DNA of 36,957 nt from Myxococcota bacterium (lineage in GTDB: Bacteria; Myxococcota_A; Polyangia; JAAYKL01). Every line of letters starts with the position of its first letter. Position 1 is the first letter of the stretch. Made by a program: the position numbers and the translations under genes. The stretch spans positions 1 to 36,957 of the forward strand of contig JALOQD010000006.1 of assembly GCA_025453525.1 (NCBI GenBank). The letters are read 5' to 3'. A model generated the notes under the pieces. The model searched no databases. It was not told where the DNA came from and was given only the letters and a program-made list of their open reading frames with translations. This document shows, in pieces, positions 17,794 through 34,606 of this stretch.

Positions 17794-18261
17794 ATGACGA
17801 GGCATTCTTCTAATATCATCCTGGTTTTGGTCCTCGCGCTCTTTTGCGGCAACGCCGCCGCCTCGTCTGTGGATTGCGAGGTGACGACGATCCATGCGAG
17901 CTCTGCAGGCAAGGGCGTCGACCCAGCCCTGCAAGCGTTTGCCGGTGTGCTCCGCAAAAAGCCTTTTTCCGATTTCGATAGCTTCGAGCTCGTGGGCAAG
18001 CGCAGCTACAAATTGGAGCTCGCCAAGCCGGTCGCGCTGAAATTGCCCGCTGGTCTATCTGGTAGCCTCACGTATCGAGGGCCGGTCAAGGGTATGCTCT
18101 CCCTTCGCCTGGAGCTGAGCCCTGCAGGGAGGGCTCCCATCCGCATTGACGGCTCTGCGAGCCCTGGTGCACCTCTGTTTGCCGCTGGATTTCGGGAAAC
18201 CTCTGGAACGCTCGTGTTTGCCGTGGCCTGCCGGGACATTGGGCTTCAACTCGTCCAATAG
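17794..18261 (+). CDS. Secreted protein of unknown function
   Basis: A 155-residue protein with a signal peptide cleaved near NAAA-S (residue 24). I do not recognise the family. The mature part has two widely spaced Cys (DCEVTT near the start and ACRDIG near the end) that could form a disulfide, and several alternating hydrophobic strands (LRLELSPAGRAPIRIDG), which suggests a beta-sandwich. It follows the anti-sigma gene after 25 bases and precedes the barrel gene after 85, so it is probably in the same operon and part of the sigma factor's envelope response. A periplasmic sensing or inhibitory role is only a guess. Confidence 0.75.
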   Translation: MTRHSSNIILVLVLALFCGNAAASSVDCEVTTIHASSAGKGVDPALQAFAGVLRKKPFSDFDSFELVGKRSYKLELAKPVALKLPAGLSGSLTYRGPVKGMLSLRLELSPAGRAPIRIDGSASPGAPLFAAGFRETSGTLVFAVACRDIGLQLVQ

Positions 18262-18346
18262 TGGCGTTTACCTCTGAGCAAGATAATATCATCAAGAGAC
18301 CATAGGGCGTGGCAATGAATCGCGGCGCAATGGTCGCCAGAGGAAT

Positions 18347-19672
18347 ATGAGGCGCGACACCCCTGCTATATGGAGCATCGCCATCCTCGCGATGACCTTG
18401 GGATGGCTGAACGTCCCGCGGTCAGTGCGCGCCGAGGACGAGCCCTCGCAGGTCGAGTGGCGCAGCGTCATCGACGTGGGTGGGGGGTTCGTGGACGATG
18501 ATGGCATGATTTCGCTGCTCCTTGAGCAGAACCTTTTCATCGAGGGTTTCGATGCAGCCGTGAGCGTGCCGCTCCGGATGCGCGTCTTTGATCGGGCTCC
18601 GAGCGATAGTGGGTTTATTCGAGAGCAGGACTGGGACGACGTATCGGATTTCGGCCGTCTCTTGCGCAGGGCGGCCTACCTGAAGCTCTTTGCCGACGGG
18701 GCCCTCGATTTCTACCTGGGTGAGCTCAATGGCGTTGGCATCGGCCATGGGGCTGTCGTCGATCACTATTTCAATTCTACCGATGTAGATCACTACCACG
18801 GCGGCCTGCTGCTCAAGGCAGAGTCCCACGGTGCTGGCGGCGAGCTCATGCTCGACGACGTGCTGGGCCCTCGAATTCTCGTCGGCCGCGCCTTTGCCGC
18901 TCCTGTTTCTTGGTTCATCGATAGCCCGGCCGGTGCGCGATTCGAGCTCGGGTACACTCTGGGCGCGGACATGGTTGCGCCCCGTCGCGTGGTGGCCCAG
19001 ACCGACCATTTTCTTCTGGTCACTGGTCTGGACGTGTCCTATGCGCTCCTCGTGCGGAGCCTGGCCACGATCTTGATGTACAGTGATCTCATGTTTATGG
19101 ATGGCGACCTCGGGTTGCACGCGGGTCTTGCCGGAACGTTCGTGCTGTCCGAAAGCTCAGGACTGTCCCTGGGAGCGCGGGCCGAGTATCGCTACTGCGG
19201 GCCCGACTACTTTCCAACCCTGCTCAATCCCTTCTATGAGAGGAACCGCTACCACTTTCGCAGGGATGAAAACGGCGACATCCTGACCTTTGCCGATGAA
19301 ATCGGAGGATTGGACTCCTTGCCGGACGGGCACGGTCTCATGGTGGACTTTTTGCTTGAGTGGGATCGGGGTCTGCGGATCGGCGCGCGTTACGACCGGC
19401 AGGGCCGAGGTCGCCCCCATTGGCTCATGTTCCGCTTCGATTTGTTTCCGTGGGAAGGCTACACCATTGGTGCGTTTTACGCCTCTCAAGACGTGAAAGG
19501 CGGCGCAGAGGTGTTCACCCTCGACTCGCTCATTGGGCTCGCCATGCGCAGCCGCATTTGGGGGCCATTCGATGCCTTTGCCGAGTTCCAGCGCCGCTAT
19601 CGACGCGTTGGAGGAGAAGTTCGCTACTCCAATGAAACGATGCTCGGCGTGGGCTTGATGCTCGTCTATTGA
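18347..19672 (+). CDS. Outer-membrane beta-barrel protein
   Basis: The 441-residue product has a signal peptide ending near VRA-E (residue 29) and then a long run of alternating polar/hydrophobic strands with frequent aromatic residues, as in GARFELGYTLGADM, LSLGARAEYRYCGPDYF and WEGYTIGAFYASQDV. It ends with LGVGLMLVY, whose terminal aromatic residue is the usual signal for barrel assembly by BamA. This fits an outer-membrane barrel of perhaps 16-18 strands; no porin or transporter family is recognisable. Asp/His clusters (VDHYFNSTDVDHYHG) could bind a cation. It ends the sigma/anti-sigma cluster and may be its target. The start at 18347 is preceded by AGAGGA at close spacing. Confidence 0.78.
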   Translation: MRRDTPAIWSIAILAMTLGWLNVPRSVRAEDEPSQVEWRSVIDVGGGFVDDDGMISLLLEQNLFIEGFDAAVSVPLRMRVFDRAPSDSGFIREQDWDDVSDFGRLLRRAAYLKLFADGALDFYLGELNGVGIGHGAVVDHYFNSTDVDHYHGGLLLKAESHGAGGELMLDDVLGPRILVGRAFAAPVSWFIDSPAGARFELGYTLGADMVAPRRVVAQTDHFLLVTGLDVSYALLVRSLATILMYSDLMFMDGDLGLHAGLAGTFVLSESSGLSLGARAEYRYCGPDYFPTLLNPFYERNRYHFRRDENGDILTFADEIGGLDSLPDGHGLMVDFLLEWDRGLRIGARYDRQGRGRPHWLMFRFDLFPWEGYTIGAFYASQDVKGGAEVFTLDSLIGLAMRSRIWGPFDAFAEFQRRYRRVGGEVRYSNETMLGVGLMLVY

Positions 19673-19881
19673 GTGTCTGTCGGAGAGGCGTTCATGCCCC
19701 AAACCATCTCGACTGGGTGGCATCCTGCGGTCTGGGGCTGTGGCAGATCCTGCCCTGCCAGGAACCAGCGACCGGCCAATTGGACCTATCGGCTTGAGGG
19801 GGCGCGTTTGAACCAACGCCTCGTGGTTCGGACAAGGGAGTTGGCGCAGACGTTCGACCGGTGTTCGAGTTTGGGCTTTGC

Positions 19882-19911
19882 TTGACAGCCCCTGCCGTTG
19901 ATTGCAATAAA
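19882..19911 (+). promoter_or_regulatory. Sigma70-type promoter just before the coiled-coil lipoprotein
   Basis: TTGACA (19882-19887, perfect -35), an 18-base spacer and AATAAA (19906-19911, 4/6) predict transcription starting within about three bases of the ATG at 19921. No Shine-Dalgarno sequence is visible, so the mRNA may be leaderless. The rest of the 248-bp gap (19673-19920) holds nothing I can support. Confidence 0.45.
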
Positions 19912-19920
19912 ATTGCGTTT

Positions 19921-20919
19921 ATGAAAACAAGCAAACCAAAAAGAACCTGGGCGATTGTCGCGCTGTGTCTTTTGACCGGTGCCGGTGTGGCCTGTCAAAA
20001 GCAACCCAAGGGTCCGACCATCGAGACATCCAGCTCTTCGAGCGAATACGCGCTCATTTATCCCGACGAGGTCAGAAACTCGAGCGCCAAGTTCGATACC
20101 CTGTCGGAGGAGGCCAAGAACAATACGGCGACGCTGGCTTCGTATTCCGGGGCGCCCGAAATCGAGGGAAAGCTGTTCGCTGCCGATGTGCTCGAGTCGG
20201 CTTCCAATGAGGGACGATCCGAAGTTTACGTGTCTGCGGCACAGGAGGACGAAGCGGTGGAGCGCTTCTTCGAAGACGAGCGGGACGACCTCACCCGGCG
20301 GGTGTCTGGCTCGGTGCAAGCCTCGCTTGCCAAGCAGAGCGGCGAGCCAAAACCCGAAAGTGGCGACAATACGGTGTCTGGAGCGGTGTCCTACGGCCTC
20401 AAGGAGGGTGTCAAAAAGAGCTTGGAGAATCGACTGCGGGAGCGCAGCGATGCGGCCATGCTCATCGAAAGCAACAAAGAAGCCCTGGGCAAGAAGGGCG
20501 CTGAGGCACTCCAAGCCCAAGCAGACATGGTGGCGCATACAGCGTACTTGGTTGAGGTCGCTTTACCTGAGCTCAAGCTCAAGCTGCTGCGCCTATCTGA
20601 GCAGGCCAAGGACGTGCAGAACACGCTCGATGAGGAATTGGAAGGGTTGAGCGAGCTGCTCGAGGATTCGGCCTTGTCCAAAGAGGAGCGGGCGAGCTTG
20701 GAGGCGCGCAAGGCTTTGGTCATGGAGGCGCGTCAGCAGCTCGATGGCGCGCTGCGCGGGGTCACCAAGACCGAGGAGTCCATGCAGAAGACCATCGATG
20801 AGCTGCAAAAGAGCTACGAGGACACCATGGAGGCCTTGCTGCGCGACCTGCGGAAGCAAGGTGAGACCGAGACCAGCGCAAAGCCGTTGCCCAGGCGAGG
20901 GCCTCGCGCTTCGGCGTGA
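19921..20919 (+). CDS. Coiled-coil lipoprotein of unknown function
   Basis: A 332-residue lipoprotein: signal peptide with lipobox GVAC (Cys25), a Ser-rich spacer, then a mainly charged helical body. Long heptad-like stretches at about 110-320 (for example EELEGLSELLEDSALSKEE and QKTIDELQKSYEDTMEALLR) predict extended coiled coil, with a basic Pro-rich tail (PLPRRGPRASA). I do not recognise a family; the shape suits a periplasmic spacer or structural lipoprotein. The ATG at 19921 gives a normal signal peptide but has no ribosome site, and a promoter ends nine bases upstream, which fits a leaderless transcript. It converges on the giant surface-protein gene, whose 3' end is 52 bases away. Confidence 0.8.
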   Translation: MKTSKPKRTWAIVALCLLTGAGVACQKQPKGPTIETSSSSSEYALIYPDEVRNSSAKFDTLSEEAKNNTATLASYSGAPEIEGKLFAADVLESASNEGRSEVYVSAAQEDEAVERFFEDERDDLTRRVSGSVQASLAKQSGEPKPESGDNTVSGAVSYGLKEGVKKSLENRLRERSDAAMLIESNKEALGKKGAEALQAQADMVAHTAYLVEVALPELKLKLLRLSEQAKDVQNTLDEELEGLSELLEDSALSKEERASLEARKALVMEARQQLDGALRGVTKTEESMQKTIDELQKSYEDTMEALLRDLRKQGETETSAKPLPRRGPRASA

Positions 20920-20923
20920 ACCG

Positions 20924-20940
20924 GGCCGCTCGTGGCGGCC
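20924..20940. terminator. Hairpin GGCCGC-TCGTG-GCGGCC between convergent genes
   Basis: A perfect six-base GC stem with a five-base loop lies just after the coiled-coil lipoprotein stop and 31 bases past the giant gene's stop. It can fold on both strands. The tail on the plus strand is C-rich rather than U-rich, so termination may need other factors. Confidence 0.4.
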
Positions 20941-20971
20941 TCCCCCCCTTCGGTCTTCTGCTCTCGTGTCT

Positions 20972-29737
<8,766 letters not shown>

Positions 29738-29917
29738 AGAACCTCCTGTGCTGGCGGTCAGGGACGTTATCTCTTGGTTGTCGTATTTCAGATTTCTTAC
29801 GAAAAATACGTTCTGGCAAGATGTGTTAATTTATTAAACCTGCCATGCCGATTGTGAAAAGAAACCGTTTTTACGGGCAGGCTTCAACAACCGGGCCAGG
29901 CGTGCTAGGTCGGATGA

Positions 29918-31546
29918 ATGAAGATTCCAACCGATTCGATGATTCTCAGAGCTGTGCTCGGTTTCCTTTGCGCTGGGTCGCCCCTCGGTTGTACGGAGTC
30001 GAATTCCATTAACACGGGAACCGAATCCTCGAGCCAACAGGACCGCGACAGTGAGAGCCAGTGGCCGGACAGGACCGACGAGGATTCGGGCATCCCAAGC
30101 ACCGGCAGCGTCGACGAGACAGACGGCACCTCCCACTCGACCGCGAGCGAGACCGACACAGGCTCGTTGTCCGACACCCTGGAAGACACAGATACCGCGA
30201 TCCCGGACTGCGTACGCTACGTGAAGCTCGCCGGAGCGGGCGCAAAAGGCCTAACGTGGGGATCGGCGTTTTCCGACATTGGCGATGGCATCGAGTCTGC
30301 GGCGGCGGCCGTCGCTGCCGGGGCTTTGCGGTGCGAGGTGTGGGTGGCGGGCGGCGTCTACTACATTTTTAAAGGAAGCATGAACGATACGCTTCAAATG
30401 CGCGCCAAGGTCGACTTGTACGGAGGGTTCGCAGGCGATGAAGCGCTTCGCGGCGAACGGGACGTTCTGGCCCACCTCACGGTGCTCGACGGCCACAAGA
30501 GCGCTGCCGACTTTGCCCATCGAGTGATCCACGTGCTGCACGGCGAGGACGACGCGCTGCTGGATGGCTTTGTCGTCACAGGCGGTTACGCGGCGGTGAG
30601 CTACGACCCAGCGGATCGCGACAACTACGGCGCGGGCATGTTGAACGAGGATTGCAGCCCCACGGTGCGAAACACGTGGTTCGTCGAGAACGAGGCCACG
30701 TGGGACGGCGCTGTGGCCTGCTTTGGCAAGTCCACGCCGCGCTTCGAATCCTGTGTCTTCAGCGACAACCTCACCGGGGGGCTGTTCGCCCTCAATAGCT
30801 CGCCCGTCGTCGAGCGGTGCCTGTTCACGGGAAACCGGGTCAGCGGTTTGGTGGCCAATGGCAAGCTCTCCCAGCCCGTGGTCACAAGCAGCGTGTTTGC
30901 CGGGAACCGCGATTTCGGCGTCGAGACCTGGTACGGCGCAAAGGTGAGCCTCGAGCATTGCACGATCGCCGGGTGTTTTGCGAGACCAGAGAACCCGCTG
31001 TACGCCGGCGGCGTGTACGCGGTAGAGGGCAGGGCGCTTCTGCGAAGCTCGGTTGTCTTTGGCAACGAGGCGCAGGCCGTGCTGCTGGATGCAGGGATCG
31101 TGAGCGCGACCTACAGCGCGATTTCAGGAATCGACGGCGAGGGCAACAGCGACGCGGATCCATCCTTTGTCGGGCTGCCGCTTCGCACAGGCGGAACCTG
31201 GGACAAAGTGAGCTTCGATGCCGCGACAGGTACGACGCACCTTCGGGATGCGGACGCGGCGTTCGATGGCCAGCTCGCCGGGCGATTCCTGCAGCCGAGC
31301 ACCGATCCCTTCCTCGAAGGCGGTCCTGTGTGGGTGCCTATCGCCGGAGCCACGAGCACCACGCTTACCGTGGTCGGCGATGTGAGCTGGCTCGCCGCGC
31401 CAGGCGATGCCTACGCGCTTTTCGATCTCAACCTTGACGAGGGTTCGATTGCCCTGGGAGCGGCGGATCCGCAAGGCTCTGCTCCTGCCGACGCGACCGG
31501 CAAGGCCCGTGACAAGAGCCCGGACATGGGGGCGTACGAGAGATAG
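29918..31546 (+). CDS. Lipoprotein with right-handed beta-helix domain
   Basis: A 542-residue lipoprotein: signal peptide with lipobox PLGC (Cys25), then a Ser/Thr/Asp-rich linker to about residue 92 (similar in style to the linker of the giant protein's part B), and a body with parallel beta-helix repeats such as FVVTGGYAAVSYD, NTWFVENEATWDG, SCVFSDNLTGG, RCLFTGNRVSGLV and SSVFAGNRDFGVE. These resemble the right-handed beta-helix proteins with polymorphic-outer-membrane-type repeats. The end (DKSPDMGAYER) is the DxGAxEx tail usual in this group. The fold often binds or cleaves polysaccharide, but no catalytic set is visible. It is divergent from the giant gene across a 180-bp gap. The ATG at 29918 lacks a clear ribosome site; Met8 is an alternative start. 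Confidence 0.85.
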   Translation: MKIPTDSMILRAVLGFLCAGSPLGCTESNSINTGTESSSQQDRDSESQWPDRTDEDSGIPSTGSVDETDGTSHSTASETDTGSLSDTLEDTDTAIPDCVRYVKLAGAGAKGLTWGSAFSDIGDGIESAAAAVAAGALRCEVWVAGGVYYIFKGSMNDTLQMRAKVDLYGGFAGDEALRGERDVLAHLTVLDGHKSAADFAHRVIHVLHGEDDALLDGFVVTGGYAAVSYDPADRDNYGAGMLNEDCSPTVRNTWFVENEATWDGAVACFGKSTPRFESCVFSDNLTGGLFALNSSPVVERCLFTGNRVSGLVANGKLSQPVVTSSVFAGNRDFGVETWYGAKVSLEHCTIAGCFARPENPLYAGGVYAVEGRALLRSSVVFGNEAQAVLLDAGIVSATYSAISGIDGEGNSDADPSFVGLPLRTGGTWDKVSFDAATGTTHLRDADAAFDGQLAGRFLQPSTDPFLEGGPVWVPIAGATSTTLTVVGDVSWLAAPGDAYALFDLNLDEGSIALGAADPQGSAPADATGKARDKSPDMGAYER

Positions 31547-31556
31547 CGGTAGGTTG

Positions 31557-31674
31557 TCAAAAAGTGGTGGCATCCACCTCCGTTCCTGCGGAAACTCGAA
31601 CATGGTCATTCGATCTTCCGTGGTATGACGACTCGAACAGTCCTCGTCGCTGCGGCACATGCCACCACTTTTGA
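31557..31674. mobile_element. 118-bp MITE-like element with 14-bp terminal inverted repeats
   Basis: Arms AAAAGTGGTGGCAT (31560-31573) and ATGCCACCACTTTT (31659-31672) are perfectly complementary, and TC/GA at the outer edges nearly extends the match. Between them are two ACTCGAACA direct repeats (31594-31602, 31631-31639) enclosing GTCAT/ATGAC (31605-31609, 31625-31629). It sits between two convergent genes. No target-site duplication or transposase is visible, so a structured RNA or large terminator is an alternative. Confidence 0.5.
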
Positions 31675-31691
31675 GAAGTTACAGATAGCAG

Positions 31692-34358
31692 CTACAGCGC
31701 GCCGGTTTTTTCGAGGAGCCTTTTAGCTTCGGCGTTCTCGGGATGGGTCTTTAGCACCGTGCGCCACTGAGCCACGGCTTTGTCGGTGTTGCCCATGGCC
31801 GCGAGGATGCGGCCGAGGAAGTTGCGCCAGGCTGGCTTGCCTGGCGCGAGGCGGAGCGCCTTTTCCATATGTCTGAGCGCTTCCTCGCTGCGGCCTTCCT
31901 CGAATCTCACCTGTCCCAGGCCGTACCAGGCGTCGGCGCGCCGCGGATCAGCGGCGGTCGCCTGGGAGAATGAAGAGGCCGCGGCGGACAAATCCATGCG
32001 CCCCAGGGCTGCATTCCCTTTCTCGATGAGCACATCTACCTTGGCTTTGCCCTCCTCGAGGAGCTGGGCCGAGGGCGCCTCGGGCTCGGGCTTCTTCTCT
32101 AGGGCTGCGCTCACCGAGGGGTTGCTCGTGGCCGACTCTGGCTGAGGCGCTGTTTTGGTCTCTTCGAGTGCCGCTTGGCTCGATGGGGCTGCCTTGCTGG
32201 CCGCGAGCGGCGGCGGCGCCTTGGGCAGGCTGGTCATGGTGAACTCGGGTTCCCCGGTGGGAGGCAGGGCCAAAGGCGGATCGTGTGGCTCGGAAACGCT
32301 TCTCGACTTGGAGACGAGCGCATAGGTTCCGACCAGAGACAGGCAAAGCACAGCCGCGCCGATGGCGACAACAGGCCAGAGTCGGCGTTGCGACTTCACC
32401 CGCGGTTCTTCGGCTCGCAGGCGGGCTTCGAGGTCTGGAAGAAGAGCGCGCAGGGCCTGCGCCATCTGGGCAGCGCTCGAAAATCGCTCGGCTGGGTTCT
32501 TGCGCAGAGCGCGCAAACAGATGCGCTCCAGGTCCTTTGGCACAGTCGGATCCTCGAAGCCCTTGGTGCGTCGGATGCGCTTGGCCACGGATTCGGGATC
32601 GCCCTTGCGCACGCGGTCCAGGGTGGCGATGACCGTGGTCTGGCGGAACGGCGTGGTGCCGCAGAGCGCTTCGTAGAGAATGACGCCCGCGGCATAGATG
32701 TCCATGGGCGCTGCGGGCTCGGCTCGCCCCACCTGTTCGGGCGCAACGTACTCGGCCGTGCCGCAGATATGGCCTTGGAGAGTGAGCTTGCCTGTCTCGA
32801 GGTTGTCCATGCGCCGGGCAATGCCGAAGTCGAGGATGCGCGGTCCGGCCGAGGTGAGGAACACGTTGTCGGGCTTGAAATCCCGGTGAACGACCTTGGC
32901 CTCGTGGGCAGCGGCCAATCCGTCGCAGGCCCGAGCCATGATTTCCACGAGGCGAAGCACGTACGCATGGCCCAGGAATTCTTGCTTCGATGCCTTGTGC
33001 TTGGCCTCGATCCAGTCTCCCATGGACTGGCCGCTGAGCAGCTCCATGGCGAGGTAGCGAAATCCCGTGGCCGTGACTCCAGAGTCGAAGACCCGCACGA
33101 TGGCTTCGTGATCGAGGCTCGCCATGATGCGAGCCTCGGTTCGAAACCTTTGGGCCGCAATTTCGTCTTCGTAGACCGGTTCGCGCAGCACTTTGAGAGC
33201 TACATTGCGACCGAGCTCGAGGTGCTCTGCCTCGAATACGACGCCCATCCCACCCTCGCCCAGCTTGCGCAGCAGGCGGTAGCGGCCATCGATCACGGCG
33301 CCAGGACTCAGCCACGGTTGATCCATCGTTTCTTCGAGACGGCCCTCGGGCTCTTGCGCGAGGCTCGCCTCGAGAAGTTGAGCTTCTTCATCGCGATCGC
33401 CTTGGCCGAGCTCCATGACCCAGCTGGCCAGGTTGTCTGGCAAGTGACCGGTGACGTGGCGAGAGAGAATCCGCACCAGTCCCTCTCGGGCCTTTTGTGC
33501 GGTGGGGAAGCGCTCGTCCGCCGTGGGGCTGAGAGCCTTGGCTAGGAAGACATCGAGCTCATCCGGCATCCCGGCGGTGTTGGGACGCAGGGGCGTCGGC
33601 CGCCACGGGCCCGTCTCCAAAGGGTCTCCGACTCCAGGCGGGGCGCCGCTGAGCATGGTCCACAAGGTCGCGGCCGCTCCCCAGAGGTCGCCTGCCTCGC
33701 TCGAACGCGATCCTGCGAGTCCCTCGGGCGGCAGGTACAGTCCGCGAGAGGTATTGAGGCGCGTGTGCGTTCGTTGGTCGACGATTTCATAGAGCGCCGA
33801 GGAGAAGTTGGTGAGCTTGACTCCTCCGTCGAACGAAACGAGAACGTTCGCTGGCCGCACGTCGCCATGGGTCAGCCCAATGTGGTAGCCGTGGGGATCA
33901 TTGCGCCTGTGTACGTAGTCGAGGCCGCGGTACATCTCGGCCGCCACGAACGTCGCGATTTCCCATGGGCACCGAGTAGGGCGGTCCTCGAGCAGATCGA
34001 GGAAGCGGCGCAGTGGGATGCCCTCCACTCGCTCGTGGGCGATGAACGGGACATCATTGACGAACCCAGTTTCGAGCACGCTCACGACATTGTCGCTGGA
34101 CATCCAGGAGAAGGAGCGCGCTTCGTCGGAGAACATTCCGGTGAAGGATACTTTTTCGGCGATTTCGGGGTAGATGCAGCGCAGCACCCTCGGCTGGTCC
34201 ATGCCTTCGTCGATGCCCCACAGGGCGAGAAAAAACTCGCCCACCGGATCCGCTCCCAGGCGTTTGATGAGCCGATGGCGGCCGAACGACACCGGCAGTT
34301 GGCTGTCGGTAAAAGAGAACCGGCTCGAAAAACGACCTGTGCGCATGGGCGAGTTCAT
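31692..34358 (-). CDS. Pseudokinase-kinase Ser/Thr protein kinase with membrane helix and TPR tail
   Basis: The 888-residue protein has two kinase folds. The first (about 25-300) has lost catalytic features: the HRD motif reads H-G-D166 (THGDVRPAN), the DFG site reads TNF, and the nucleotide lysine position is Arg (RVLRCIYPE). The second (about 355-620) is intact: glycine loop GEGGMGVVF, VALK389, HRD493FKPDN and D510FG. A membrane helix follows at about 658-680 (LWPVVAIGAAVLCLSLVG), then a Pro/Ala/Glu linker and TPR repeats from about 800, which would be outside the cytoplasm. This is the Pkn/PknB-type layout common in myxobacteria, with a likely regulatory pseudokinase added at the N-terminus. 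It would phosphorylate Ser/Thr on cytoplasmic partners; FHA proteins are usual readers. Confidence 0.93.
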   Translation of the reverse strand: MNSPMRTGRFSSRFSFTDSQLPVSFGRHRLIKRLGADPVGEFFLALWGIDEGMDQPRVLRCIYPEIAEKVSFTGMFSDEARSFSWMSSDNVVSVLETGFVNDVPFIAHERVEGIPLRRFLDLLEDRPTRCPWEIATFVAAEMYRGLDYVHRRNDPHGYHIGLTHGDVRPANVLVSFDGGVKLTNFSSALYEIVDQRTHTRLNTSRGLYLPPEGLAGSRSSEAGDLWGAAATLWTMLSGAPPGVGDPLETGPWRPTPLRPNTAGMPDELDVFLAKALSPTADERFPTAQKAREGLVRILSRHVTGHLPDNLASWVMELGQGDRDEEAQLLEASLAQEPEGRLEETMDQPWLSPGAVIDGRYRLLRKLGEGGMGVVFEAEHLELGRNVALKVLREPVYEDEIAAQRFRTEARIMASLDHEAIVRVFDSGVTATGFRYLAMELLSGQSMGDWIEAKHKASKQEFLGHAYVLRLVEIMARACDGLAAAHEAKVVHRDFKPDNVFLTSAGPRILDFGIARRMDNLETGKLTLQGHICGTAEYVAPEQVGRAEPAAPMDIYAAGVILYEALCGTTPFRQTTVIATLDRVRKGDPESVAKRIRRTKGFEDPTVPKDLERICLRALRKNPAERFSSAAQMAQALRALLPDLEARLRAEEPRVKSQRRLWPVVAIGAAVLCLSLVGTYALVSKSRSVSEPHDPPLALPPTGEPEFTMTSLPKAPPPLAASKAAPSSQAALEETKTAPQPESATSNPSVSAALEKKPEPEAPSAQLLEEGKAKVDVLIEKGNAALGRMDLSAAASSFSQATAADPRRADAWYGLGQVRFEEGRSEEALRHMEKALRLAPGKPAWRNFLGRILAAMGNTDKAVAQWRTVLKTHPENAEAKRLLEKTGAL

Positions 34359-34606
34359 TCACCTCGTACAAATCCCCGATTGAGTATCATCTGTTCGCAG
34401 CGGTTTCGTCTAATTTGCTGCCCATTTGCCGCTCGCGCGCAAGAAGAGTTCAAGCGATCGATTCAGTGAGATCGAAGATGCGAGTGCCTTCTGCCATCGC
34501 GGTTTGACAGCCCCCCTCTCATGCCTAAACCTTTCTTCATCCATGCGCGCAATGTGCTCCAACTCCCTGGGTCCATTGTGGGCAGGAATGCAAGGAGAGC
34601 TGCGAC

